64,000 nt of DNA. Origin: Toxotes chatareus. Lineage: Eukaryota > Chordata > Actinopteri > Toxotidae. The position numbers and the translations under genes were made by a program. Positions 40,201-50,100 of this stretch are shown here, piece after piece. The notes beneath the pieces were generated by a model, which was not told the origin of the DNA, made no database searches, and saw nothing but the letters and a program-made list of their open reading frames with translations. The stretch's first letter is position 1, and every line of letters begins with the position of its first letter. The stretch lies in the NCBI GenBank assembly GCA_016801885.1, contig CM028893.1, forward strand, positions 6,151,950 through 6,215,949, read 5' to 3'.

Positions 40201-41876
40201 CCTCCGCAAAGGCCACGTACGATGGTTGAAAGAAGGGAAGCCCCTGGTCAGCCTCCCGCACCTCTCTGTAACTCCGCTGGGATACATGAAGATTCAGCAG
40301 GTTCGTGCATCTGATGCTGGGATTTACACTTGCGTTGCAGGCCAAGCACAAGAACATTTTGTCCTACAGATTATTGGCAGCAAGCAGAAGCTCTCTGTTC
40401 CAGAGTCATGGCTCCTCGCAGATGGACAACAAAAGGTTGGGCAGCCAGGTGTGGCCTCAACAGGAGACAGATTTCAGGGGCTGCCCATCTCCCTCAATCA
40501 GTATGACAACATTGTTGAGCATTTGCTTGAACTCAAAGGCTCTGTCCAAGATGAAAGAGACATTACTGATAAACCCCACTCCAGTGAAAAGAACAGGTCG
40601 ACCCTGGAGGATGAAAGAGCAAGTACAGAATTTTTAACCCCTGTCGTACTCATCGCTGATACCCACAGGCTCGATGAGATCATGCACAACCTCTCTGAAG
40701 GTCTCAGAGGACAACGGGGGGAACAGCTCATCACTCAGTTGCTCAGTGAGCTCACTATGAGTCAGGGAGAAACCAACGACTCGACTCTTCACCCACCGGA
40801 AAGTGCAGAATCTTTCACACAAGGGCCGCTTCTTTATAAACCAAAAGCCCACACAACCAGGCCAAGAAAGCCAGTGATAATCCAACGACCCAGGAACGTT
40901 GGTGTGGCACCGTCGTCTGAAATGACAGTTAATGTGGGAGTGCCAGCTTTACTGCAGAAACCAGTTGCTAGTTTGGAGCTGAGATGTGAGGCACTGGGGA
41001 ACCCTGAACCATCCCTAACATGGACAAAGAATGGAAAAGAGTTGCTCTATAACAGCAGGTTAGAACTACCCCTCAATGTGGCTTTTTGTGCAAAAAGCTT
41101 TAACAGAATTGCAAATTTTGTTTTACAAAAGTAGCTGACTGTTCTTTGACAGAACTGACTCAGACTCAGTGGTTGTTTTGTCGTTGTGTTGGCAGAGTAG
41201 GCCTGTTGCCCACCGGCTCACTTAGGATCCTGTCTCCAAGCAAAGTGGACGAGGGTTTGTACACTTGCACTGCCAGGAATCGTCTCGGATCTACATCTCT
41301 TTCGTCTCTGCTGCAGATCACAGGTACGATTGATGAACACCATGTAACCATATAAATATGTCTGAATAAACTGTGGTTCTTTTCATGAGGTGACTAGTTT
41401 ATGTGAATAAAGATTGTCCAGTTGTTTAGAATTTTATTTTAAGTTGGATCCAACCTTTCAAGGTTTTGAAAATATTATATAAAATGCAGTACAAGATATC
41501 TAGAACTTTCTGTTAGGATTAAAAGATAAAAACATCCTGGGTCTAAATATTGTTTTCAATTTTCTATTTAAGTTTAACATTTTTGGGAAATTAGCTTAGT
41601 CACTTTCTTGCAGAGAATTAGATGTGAGGATCAATACCACTGGAGCCATGAAGGTGCCTTAATGAGCAGATCATGAATACGTTAGTTTGACTTTACTGAA
41701 AACTGTTTTTGTAGCTACACATACAAATGATATAGCCAATATTAACCCAGTGTCAAGTTGAGTTTGTCCTAATATACTTCCATGTAGTCCAGTTTACAGT
41801 AATTTGTGTTGTTCTTTTGTGGTTCAGGCTTAGAGATTCTGGGAAAGCATTCTTTTCAACTGAGAAACACACACGC

Positions 41877-41916
<40 letters not shown>

Positions 41917-44107
41917 AGGCAGAACCACAGACACAGATATATAGTAAGCTTTTACACACCCCAGTGGCTCATCTGGCTGAGTCAGTGGTGAGGAATGTCT
42001 GGAGTATGCCACAGCTGGGGTCACCTATGAGCTGCGCTGTCCTTCGTCTCCTCGGATTAAAAGAAGTCATGGCCTTTCTGCGTCCCCATCAAAGCACCAC
42101 CACTGTGGGTTTCCTGATGCTCCAGCACTTCTACTCCCCATACGACAACAATTAGAGGTTCCAGGCAATGTTTCAAGGAAGATTAAGTGGGTGCACCCCA
42201 TTTGCCTAATCTAAATGGAAAGGATAAAGAGGCTTACAAGTGCTTAAAAATGTCCAAACTGCATTTTCTTATATTTTTAATTCAAAGTCATTTAAAGGCC
42301 ATGTCTGAAGGGTTTATTTCTAAAATCTAAAGAATGCAATCCAAGGTACTCTGAATGACTTTCCAGGGAAATTGAATTGTAAATATAATTCTATCCCAAG
42401 TTTGTGGAAAGTAAAATCTCATTTCAGAACAAGAACAGGCTGCTTGCCATTTCCAACCATTACCCTCTTAATAAGGTCAAAGAAAAAGTTTGGAGCTGTT
42501 GCAGTGACAGTAACTGGAGACATTTTGAGACATATAGTCATATTTGTTTATTTTCGGGCACTACTGCTGCATTTTCAGCTCCAACCAGTATGTTTTGTTC
42601 AGTCGAGAGTTTATAACTTTTAAAGAAGTGATGATTTTCATTAAAGTCTTCACTGAATATGCACTGTGGTGAGACAGGAAGTCTGTTTAGTTGAATTTTA
42701 CACAGACACTGAATTCTCTAATCAGGAATACATAGTGCACATTATAACTGAATGACAGTTATCCTCTCCTGTTTTGATTTCTGCTCATATCCTAAACCAC
42801 ACAGATGTATTTTCTTTGCTGTATTTTCAGGTGGCAAAGGAAGAAATTGTGTCCAAGGTAACAGCATGGGAGGAAATGGCCCTGTTTGCTTTGAGAGGAA
42901 TAACAGCAGCCAATCGGCGGAGCTGTGCCGTGGACAGGGCTGTCCGCTAAGGTACCTTGCTGCCACTACATGGTTGTGCAGTTCAATACTTCGAATATTA
43001 GGTTTGAAAAGATCGGTCCCAAATTTCCCCTGGGATTCCCTCATCTCCCATCCAAAGGCCATTTCTCTGTGTTTGTGTTGTTTATGCAAACTTTTTGAAG
43101 GAGAATAATAAGATGACCCACAGCTGAGACCAAAAGAAATACAAAGCTTATAAACTTAATAAGTACTTGTTTGATTTTTCCTCTGCTGGTGGCGTAGGTG
43201 GCGAGTGGATCCTTGGTCTCCTTGTTCAGCCACTTGTGGAGGTGGGTCCCAGACCAGGAGTGTCCGCTGCATGAGGGGTCCTGAGGGCAGGTCAAGAGAG
43301 GTGGAAGGCCAGCTGTGCCTTGACACAGGCAGGAGACCCTCTGACAGTAGGCTATGCAACCTTCTGCCCTGTGCCAAATGGGCCACGACCTCTTGGGGGC
43401 CGGTGAGTTCACTTATTATTGAGCAGACACACGTCTCAACATGTTTACATGGACTCTGTGTCAAAGAAGTTTACTTGTTCAAAACGCGGTGACGTTTTAC
43501 CTCAGAAGCTGTGGGTCAATTCTCAGCTATTTAATTTGCGGTAGTTTCTTGAATGTCAAATAACTGGCACTTTGGGGCATTTGTTGGTTTTGTTTTACAA
43601 ATTATTCAGAGGGGAAGCACACTGCTAATTCTTCCTTATCTATTAGGAGCCACACACTGGTTGTAATTAGGGAAGTCCCTTTTTTTCTGCTTTAACTCTG
43701 GCACATCTTTCCCAAGTGTATTATGAAAATTTCAGTCTGAATAATTGAGTAAAAAGCGCTATTACTCACTACTACTCCATGGTGTGAACTAAATGCTTAG
43801 CTTATGGTTTATAGATTTAAATCTTGAAATTTAAACCACAGCAGAAACCACAGGAGGGCAGTCCAAAAAAATTTTTGGAATAAAAGCTGAACTTGCTTGT
43901 AATTTTGATAAAAATTCCTCTTTCAGTGTCATGGTCAGTGTGTAGGTCCCAGTTTGGCCACACAGCATCGCCATGTTTACTGCCAAAACACAAATGGCAC
44001 CAAAGTCCCCTACAGGATGTGCAGTGGACTCCACAGGTAAATTCAGACATCATAATACGAATGAATGAATGAATGTTCTCTACTGTTGAGGATTTACTGT
44101 TGAGGAG

Positions 44108-44142
<35 letters not shown>

Positions 44143-44964
44143 GATGGCTCATGTTTCAGAGAAAAGCAAATCACCACATTATTGTGTCTTACCTGCGTAT
44201 GTGTGGTGTTTTTAGGCCCAGCTCTCTAAAGAATTGTTCCACAGAGAACTGTGCCCTTCACTGGCGCATAGGGCCGTGGACCCAGTGCACTGCCACCTGT
44301 GGACGACATGGTTTCCAGTCGCGCCAGGTGACCTGCGCGCACCGTCGAACTGGCAAGGCCACACGCGAGCATCACTGCATGTGGAGGCCTCGCCCTCCCA
44401 GCTGGCAGCGATGCAATATTTTGTCCTGTGGAAGAGGTGAGAAACAGTTGCACTCATGTCAAGTTGGGATCAAGTGGGTTGGTAATAACCTGTGTACTAG
44501 CTTATCTATCACATTAATAGCATATTTCTGTGGTCTTATTAGACCTCAGTACAAAAAGGGGAAGGGAATTTTGCTTGTGGCACTCAAAGTACCGAAAAAT
44601 GGCCTACCATGTAAGTTTCAGTGGCTTTATGTTATTCAAGGTTACCAATAAAAGACAGAATGCACTGGTTACCGTAAACCTACAGATGTCCTTACTTCTC
44701 GTAAGGAAGAGTCCTTACGAGAAGTGTTTACAATGGAGATTTTATTTGTGTGGAGACTTGTTGACTTTGTGTTGTTGTTTTTCAAATGGCTTTTTTCAGT
44801 GTTTTGAAGTTCCATTCATTATGCGAATTAAAGTGTATCTTCTGTGTATTCCAGCAGGGGAGTGTCGAGACAGCACAAGGTACTGTGAGAAGGTTCGACA
44901 GTTGGAGCTCTGCCCGCTGCCCCAGTTTAAGAGTCGCTGCTGTCACTCCTGCCGAAACACCTGA
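16225..44964 (+). CDS. adamtsl1: ADAMTS-like protein 1 (punctin-type matrix glycoprotein), 25 coding exons
   Basis: ADAMTSL1 is a secreted extracellular-matrix protein related to the non-catalytic part of ADAMTS proteases; it has no metalloprotease domain. Exons: 16225-16278, 19520-19647, 24642-24687, 25018-25254, 26544-26670, 27335-27409, 28559-28716, 30097-30208, 30395-30533, 30658-30708, 30816-31020, 31938-32085, 32204-32288, 34798-35111, 36514-36643, 39127-39337, 39421-39600, 39714-39867, 40056-41058, 41196-41323, 42831-42951, 43198-43402, 43927-44036, 44216-44436, 44858-44964. The sum is 4449 nt (1482 aa plus stop) and every junction is phase-compatible. Domain order is signal peptide, TSR1, Cys-rich module, spacer, eight TSRs, two Ig domains, a half TSR, three TSRs and PLAC. 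ADAMTSL1 rather than ADAMTSL3 is chosen because the mature start SSRTARSEEDRD directly follows a short signal peptide, as I recall for human ADAMTSL1. Human ADAMTSL1 is about 1762 aa; most of the shortfall is a missing Ig pair (see 41324-42830). Confidence 0.95.
21803..21832. repeat. (CA)n microsatellite
   Basis: About 15 CA units inside adamtsl1 intron 2, ending in CGCGCATG. Confidence 0.95.
22640..22785 (+). repeat. Degenerate fish interspersed repeat in adamtsl1 intron 2
   Basis: Contains ATTCATCCTCTGGG, ATGAATGTCTATACAAAATA, TTCATGGTAATC, GTTGAGATATGTC and GGAACCAACCAACC in that order. The copy near 35305 shares the ATGAATG...ATGG-AATCC and GAACCAACCAAC blocks. From memory this is a non-autonomous repeat very common in percomorph fish genomes; I cannot assign its class. 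Confidence 0.6.
25255..26543 (+). other. adamtsl1 intron 4
   Basis: This 1.3 kb intron is AT-rich with a short TATATA run near 25741 and several T-runs. I see no gene or RNA feature in it. Confidence 0.5.
26544..30208 (+). CDS. adamtsl1: adamtsl1 exons 5-8: end of Cys-rich module and spacer
   Basis: Exon 5 contains the family signature EDNCGVCNGDGSSCRLVRG. Exons 6-8 form the cysteine-poor spacer: VVIIPYKSRHVRLVLKG, then KTLQG, the ADF-VK block, and YYQPIIHRWRETDFFPCSVTCGG, which opens TSR2. Spacer domains in the ADAMTS family mediate matrix and substrate contacts; a specific partner cannot be read from sequence. Intron phases (1, 1, 0, 1) keep the frame throughout. Confidence 0.93.
28871..28895. 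repeat. Perfect palindrome in adamtsl1 intron 7
   Basis: CCAAAGTGATTT (28871-28882) and AAATCACTTTGG (28884-28895) are perfect 12-bp complements around a single C. Weaker complementarity continues outward (CCAAAAAAACCC upstream, TTTTTTTGGG downstream), giving a hairpin of roughly 50 bases. Confidence 0.85.
30395..39867 (+). CDS. adamtsl1: adamtsl1 exons 9-18: central thrombospondin type-1 repeat array
   Basis: These exons complete TSR2 and add seven more TSRs (about residues 300-851). The core motifs in order are CSTSCG (exon 11), CTVTCG (11/12), CSRTCG (14), CSESCG (14/15), CSATCG (16), CSQSCG (16/17) and CSVTCG (17/18). Most repeats are split by an intron directly before or inside the CSxxCG motif. 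Each motif fits the POFUT2 O-fucosylation consensus, and most are preceded by W-rich C-mannosylation sites. Between the exon-14 TSRs lies a very acidic, low-complexity linker (residues about 585-610, rich in Glu and Lys) that has no obvious counterpart in the human protein I recall. Confidence 0.93.
32289..34797 (+). other. adamtsl1 intron 13
   Basis: This 2.5 kb intron separates the exon ending EEITVTEEPT from the exon-14 TSR. It has A-runs near 33088 and T-runs near 33342 and 34097, but no recognisable gene or mobile-element coding sequence. Confidence 0.5.
35305..35460 (+). repeat. Degenerate fish interspersed repeat in adamtsl1 intron 14
   Basis: Contains TTATGAATGCCTCTACCAAA, TTTCATGGCAATCCATAC, GGACCAAAGTGGTGAACCAA and TAGTGCCCTCCCTGCAGCCA. 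It is related to 22640-22785 and to the memory consensus of the same percomorph repeat (accessory words GGACCAAAGTGGT and CCAACCAAC). No open frame. Confidence 0.65.
36644..39126 (+). other. adamtsl1 intron 15
   Basis: This 2.5 kb intron has no supported exon. It holds a 16-bp perfect palindrome ATGCCTTTAAAGGCAT (38404-38419), a short tandem TTCACTTTCATGAA repeat near 38690-38717, and T-runs near 37320. Confidence 0.5.
40056..41323 (+). CDS. adamtsl1: adamtsl1 exons 19-20: two Ig-like domains and disordered linker
   Basis: Exon 19 is unusually long (1003 nt). It encodes a basic lead (ILAQRKIYIQWRKDKK), a complete first Ig-like domain (about residues 875-965, LRC to DAGIYTCVAG), and then ~175 residues of polar, probably disordered linker with conserved-looking patches such as HRLDEIMHNLSEGL. 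The first half of a second Ig domain follows (SLELRCEALGNPEPSLTW). Exon 20 finishes that Ig with DEGLYTCTARNRLGS and ends LLQITG at phase 1. Human ADAMTSL1 has two more Ig domains here; no intact exon for them is found. Confidence 0.92.
41882..41914. repeat. (CA)n microsatellite
   Basis: About 17 CA units in adamtsl1 intron 20; it produces spurious His-Thr open frames on both strands. Confidence 0.95.
42010..42245 (+). pseudogene. Possible relic of an adamtsl1 Ig-domain exon
   Basis: One frame reads AGVTYELRCPSSPRIK from about 42012, like the first cysteine strand of a C2-type Ig domain. It later reads GNVSRKIKWVHP before a stop. A second frame just downstream reads LPNLNGKDKEAYKC, matching the L-x(n)-D-x(3)-Y-x-C end of an Ig domain. 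The pieces are in the right order but in different frames with a stop between, and no good acceptor or donor fits. This could be chance; the suggestion rests on order, spacing and position. Confidence 0.3.
42831..44964 (+). CDS. adamtsl1: adamtsl1 exons 21-25: C-terminal TSRs and PLAC domain
   Basis: Exon 21 encodes only the back half of a TSR (GGKGRNCVQG to CRGQGCPLR); the usual front half with W-rich strand and CSxxCG is absent. Exons 22-24 encode three TSRs: WRVDPWSPCSATCGGG, WATTSWGP/CHGQCVGP and HWRIGPWTQCTATCGRHG. Exon 25 encodes the PLAC domain (about residues 1448-1482) with the six-Cys pattern ECRDSTRYCEKV and QFKSRCCHSC, ending RNT and TGA at 44962. The acceptor of exon 25 is a tandem CAGCAG, so one extra Ala is possible. 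Confidence 0.93.
44109..44141. repeat. (CA)n microsatellite
   Basis: About 16 CA units in adamtsl1 intron 23, roughly 75 bp before the exon 24 acceptor. Confidence 0.95.
44694..44725. repeat. Perfect 14-bp inverted repeat in adamtsl1 intron 24
   Basis: ACTTCTCGTAAGGA (44694-44707) pairs perfectly with TCCTTACGAGAAGT (44712-44725) across a four-base AGAG loop. GTAAAC (about 44674) and GTTTAC (44726) could extend the stem after an asymmetric bulge. An RNA hairpin or cruciform is possible. It does not match a known small-RNA family that I recognise. Confidence 0.85.
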
Positions 44965-46735
44965 GACAGGGGACGTAAGACGAGGGCTGTGGACAACCTG
45001 GATACGTCAGGGAAGGTGCCAACAGAGACTTGAAACCTCTATGTTCCATCCTAACACCAACAACTGTCTTTGATGAACAGTTTTGGATGGGGATACCTGA
45101 GTGCAGAGGAATGTTTGGATAGTCATTCCTGGAGTGGCTGTGATCTTTTCCTCAAAGATGACATGTGTGGGTTTGAATTAGAAAGTTTCGTTTTGAGAGG
45201 AGTGACCTCTGTTCATGAAGGCTTCAGTTTTACGTTTTGTTTGTTTTTTTGGTTTTGATTTTTTAATCTGGAGTTCAGCTTTCCTAATTTATGTAAGAGT
45301 GACTGAGACACATTTCCATTGTGAGTTATAGAGACTTGTGGTGACTGCATGGTTTCATAAAGAGGAAGTCATAAAGAGGTGTTATACCAGATCTGTTGTT
45401 GTTTCAGGGTTTTCCCTGTTCCATTGTAGTACCATCACTTCCCAAATATGCAGCTACCATGCAAACGCATTAGCATACAATACACAAATATTTAATAGGC
45501 ATTTAAAATTGATTGACATCATACTAAGGTATTTTGGGTAGACCTCTGAGTTTGTGGTGACCACTGGATAGTTGTGTGTTTGTCTGTATTGCAATGGTCT
45601 CTAAAAACAGTGTTGTTAAATAGTTCAGATGATAAATGAGTTTTAATTAATGCGGTGTGGGTTTACTCTTGTTTAAAACTGAAATACAGCACAGTGCGGC
45701 ATATAAATGGGAAACAGCTAACATGACTAAAAAGGCCCGATATTTGATAAATGGTAAACATTTGGGATTAGCCACCTGGGAAATCATGATCTGTGCTACC
45801 ATTTTGGGTCTTTTAGCACGTGCTGACAGCTGTGATTGGTCAAGTCATTTAAAGAGGAAAGGAATTAGGATTGCAGATGTTTTTACTGCATTTTTTGGCG
45901 GAGTAGAAAGTAGGACGTGATAAAGATTTATCTTGCATGGGTTGCACTAGTGGAGGTATATGACTGAAGCAAGTCAATATTTGGAAAAAGACACTTAATT
46001 TTGCACTAAACTCATCCAAGTCTTTGTTCAGAACATGGCTTGTAGAGTTTCTTTAAATCTAGTTTGTATGGTTACATTGTTTATATATTTTGTTTTCTGA
46101 TTTTGATATTTCTTGGAAAGATATTTGTTAAAATGTCCCTTTAACCACTTTGAGACCTGTCCACCAAATTATATTTTTGCTCTAGTTTGACATTATAGGG
46201 AAAAAAAACTGAGTTAAAGAGTTAAAGTCTTCTGCTTACGACATATTTCAATGTAAAATATGTAAATATGACCTCTGTGTCATGGGCAGATTTTGGTTAA
46301 AACAGTTGGAAGCTTTTTTAAAGATTACAATTAATGTACCACAATTACATTATTGTAACAGGTTTGCACTTTTAATGTCCTGGGTTTCTAAATGCTTCAT
46401 CATCAAGTGCAACACATTACCTTAGCAGGAGACTCCTTGGCCTTTCAATGAGGTGTGATTATTTGATTTTATGAGAGGAAAACATCATTAACATGTTACT
46501 TATGCTCTTAACTTATGTAGATATTTGTCTCGTCTTTTAACTATTTATTTTAATGTGTGTTCTTGTGCGTACTTCTGTAAATAACTACAGGGGCTTGTTT
46601 TAAGTATTCATTTCCCAACAGCTGATAGTATTTGATGTGCATGCAATGGGGACCCTCTGCTGGTGACTTGATGTGTTGCTCTCTGCTCATACCAGGTTTA
46701 TCATTAAATAAAACCAAATACATTCCTTTCATAAT
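44965..46735 (+). other. adamtsl1: Putative adamtsl1 3' UTR with poly(A) signal
   Basis: The region after the TGA is AT-rich and has no further exon or acceptor leading to a better ending. The first strong canonical signal I see is AATAAA at 46707-46712, which would give a ~1.75 kb 3' UTR. Shorter forms are possible if variant hexamers are used. Confidence 0.55.
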
Positions 46736-47188
46736 CTATTTGTTGTGATTATCTCTGCCTTCCTTTTTTTTAGACTAAAAATCTGGCTGCATTATCAGAT
46801 CTGTAAGTATACTAATCTTTTCATTTCAGCTCGAGCAGTTTAGCAAAACATATAAAAGGTGTATACCAATATAGTGGGAGGTTCTGCTATGAACCAGAAA
46901 AACAAGACATTCAGCGTGTGAATGTGTTGACAGAGCTCTGTCATCATGTCTCATGTTACCTCAGATTTTGTCATAAGGAAAAGCACTTCCTCTTTCTGTC
47001 TGTACAATACACAGTTCACTCTCTGCGTCTCAGCTCTTGAAGAGGGACATGTGTTCAGAGGATATCTCTTAGCGATGAGAGGAACTCACTTTACAATATG
47101 AATCTAAAATCTGTGACTGAAATTGGCATCATCAGAATTTCATAACTGGACTTTTCTGACTTGTGTTGGAGATTATTTTTGATTCGTT
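46736..47188 (+). promoter_or_regulatory. Upstream region of the NLR gene, with a PU.1/ETS-type site
   Basis: The intergenic gap is short (about 450 bp). CACTTCCTCTTT at 46984-46995 is the reverse complement of AAAGAGGAAGTG, close to the optimal PU.1 (SPI1) myeloid ETS site. It lies about 200 bp before the ATG at 47189. Myeloid expression of the downstream NLR would fit, but that is inference. An untranslated first exon could also lie here. Confidence 0.45.
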
Positions 47189-50100
47189 ATGGTGGAAAAG
47201 GATGGTTGCAATTCTTGTCTGACAGCCATCAGGGTTCTGCGAGTGTCCCTCGTGGATGAGCTTGAAGGACGGATTGACTCCCTGACAGAGATTTTAGTAA
47301 GTCGGGAAGTGTTCACTCGTGATGACCGTGAGGATGTGTTGTGTCAGTTGGGGCCCAGAGCAAGAGTAAGAAAGGTGTTGGATATCCTGCAGTGTAAAGG
47401 GGAGGAAGCAGCCAAGATTTTTCTCTCCATCAGCAGCCATCATCAGCAAGAGACACAGGCACAATCCAAAGAGGTCAACACAGAACAGCCTCAGTCCTCA
47501 GGTATGCAATCAAACTACATACATATCATTAGTATGTTCATCTCTGGAGTTAAAATAATGCTCAGTTATGTCTTTGAAATTACACTGCATTGTTCATATA
47601 AACAGTGTTTTCTGTAGCACTGTCAAATTATCCTCTCCTTAGGATACAATAAAGGTAGAAGTAAAACAGACATTATATTAAGCTTCTTTTCTTTTGCAGA
47701 CTATAAAAAAGTCAGACAAAAGCATAAAGATGTCCTCAGGCGCAGAAGTGAGACCATGCTTTTCTACAACACTCGACACGGAGAGAAAATCCTCTTTTCT
47801 GAACATTATGTCAATCTCCTGTTAGTTGACGGACACCAGGGCTTGGAGATAAAAAGACACGAGGTCCTGACATTTGGACAAAAGCGACTGTCTTTGCAGC
47901 AGAAGTCGACCATACATAGGAAAACTACACCATCCGAACTCTTTTCAAGCACAAATGGAAAACATCCAGTTAAGAAAGTTCTGGTCACTGGGGTGGCTGG
48001 TATTGGAAAAACCATCATGGTGCAGAAGATGCTGTTTGATTTTGGTGGAAACAAGGACCATCTTGCATTTGACTTTATCATCCACATGACCTTCAGAGAC
48101 CTGAATCTTATCAACAAACCCACAAACTTCCGGGAGTTGGTCTTGCGAAAGAACAAGCACCTTGCTAAGGAACTGGATAACATTTTAGCGAATGACAGCA
48201 AACTGCTGATCATCTTGGACGGTTTTGATGAGTTCATACACTACAGGAGCTGTGATGTAGACATTTTTGTGACCGAACCAGATGAAGATGCAGAGGTGGT
48301 GGAGATCTTAGGAAGTCTGATGCAGGGTGAACTGCTGCCCAACGCTTCTGTCATGCTCACAAGTCGACCAACAGCTATCAACCACATCCCTGTGGGCTGC
48401 ATCGACCGCTTCGTGCTCATCGCTGGGTTCTCCTTGACTGAAGTTCAGGACTTCTTCGTGCGTTATTTCCAAGACAGTGCCCTTGCTGACCAGATGTTTG
48501 CCATTGTATCAGCAAATGAACTGATGCTAACACTGTGCTACATACCTGCATTTTGCTACATTGTGTGCTGTATCCTCAAAGAGAGCAAAGATCTCCGCAG
48601 TGAAAGCCCCAAGACCATGACAGACATTTATGTGCAGTACTTGGTGGCTTTGATTCGCTCTCACACTCAGTCAAGAGTCGAAACATTTCTTCAAGAGCAA
48701 AGAGCAGGGGGCGTACAGCCGCTGTCTGACATAGTGCTGAAGCTGGGTCGACTTGCCTTCAGGAAGTTGATGGAGCATCAAACATTATTCTACAGCAGCG
48801 ACAAAGATGTTGCAGCATTAGAGGGCTGCAGCCTTGTTAGTACCTTCCTTGACAAGACAGTAGCACAAGAGCCGGGCTGCACGGAAGAGGTTTACTCCTT
48901 TGCGCACCTTACTGTTCAAGAGTTCCTTGCCGCGGTTTATTGTGCAGTGACCGATCACCCTTTACCTGATTCACTGCAGCAAGCTGCAAGTCCTGGAGAG
49001 GGGACAAACAGTGGACATTTGGACCTTTTCAACCGCTTCCTGTCCGGAGTCCTCTCTGAACGCAATGCTAGTCTTTTGTCAAGGCAGCTGGGGCTGTGTT
49101 ACCACAAAGAAAAAGTGGACACTCACTGTCAAAGACTCGTCAGAGAAGTTACAATGCTCTGTGACAACGGGGCTCATATCCTGAATCATTTGCACTGCCT
49201 GTTTGAGCAACAGGACCCCTCGTTAGCCCTTGCTGTGCAACCAAAGATGCTCAGAGTTAATGTTAGCGATGAAACACTATCCCAAATGGATTACAATGCT
49301 ATCAAGTATTTCCTAAACTTCACAAAGGGCAAAATATCAGAGCTGGATCTGACAGGGACTGGAGTAAGCTGTGAGGCACTAAGAGATATTCAACACCTGC
49401 TGCTTAGATGTGAGAGTCTTTGGTGAGTTCCAGGTAAAATTTGGTTTACATTGACTCATTCTCTGATCACACAAGTTTTCATTGTCTTTTTTTACTTTAT
49501 TGCAGCTCCTTGTAGGTTACAAATCCTGTCCTGAATACATCAAATCACAGCTCTCTACTTGTGTCTTTTCCTCTTTTCATTAAATGATTGTGAAGTGAGG
49601 ACATTATTGGACTACAAAATATGGAATTCATGGCTTGTGTACTGACATAACTATTTCACTTAAAAGGCTTGGAGAAAACAACCTCGATATGGACACAGTT
49701 CAGGTCATTGCTGATGTGCTGCAAGTGTCAGATAGTATAACTCACCTAGGGTAAGATGTCCATTAATATTATGTGCTAGGTGACAAATGAAGAACACAAC
49801 TATTCTTTATTTAAGAGAATATACTCAGTTTTGTCTCAGAAAGAAAAAAACACACCCAAGCTACGTTTCACTTTTTGTCCTCCATTTTAGAATTGGATGG
49901 TCAAACCTTGGTGATGATGAACTGCTGGCTCTTTCTAATGCCATACGGATTAAAAAAAAGCTTCAAGAATTGTGGTAAGAGAAGTGAGCAGCATGGCAAC
50001 GCCAAAATACGTCTGTTAAATATTTTGGAGAAATGAAACTCTATCCACCCAAACGATGATTGTGATTGTCTGAATCATCAGTGATTTAAAACTGACAAGG

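Larger units (their letters stand above)
41324..42830 (+). other. adamtsl1 intron 20, where two Ig domains are missing
   Basis: This 1.5 kb intron sits where human ADAMTSL1 has its third and fourth Ig domains and the front of a TSR. I could not build an open, properly spliced Ig exon. It contains a (CA)n tract (about 41882-41914) and a stretch, 42010-42245, that resembles a decayed Ig exon (separate entry). Flanking exons end and begin at phase 1, so direct splicing of exon 20 to 21 is in frame. Confidence 0.6.

Noticed and set aside
42372..42623. Open frames after the candidate Ig relic as an extra adamtsl1 exon
   Set aside because: No acceptor and donor fit, no Ig or TSR pattern beyond a loose VWSCCSDSN, and joining to exon 21 is not supported.
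16225..44964. Calling the gene ADAMTSL3
   Set aside because: ADAMTSL3 has a long N-terminal extension before TSR1 and different spacer wording. Here SSRTARSEEDRD follows the signal peptide directly, as in ADAMTSL1, and the SAXO-like neighbour fits too.
47806..48237. Minus-strand open frames opposite the NACHT exon
   Set aside because: Antisense shadows of a long uninterrupted coding exon.
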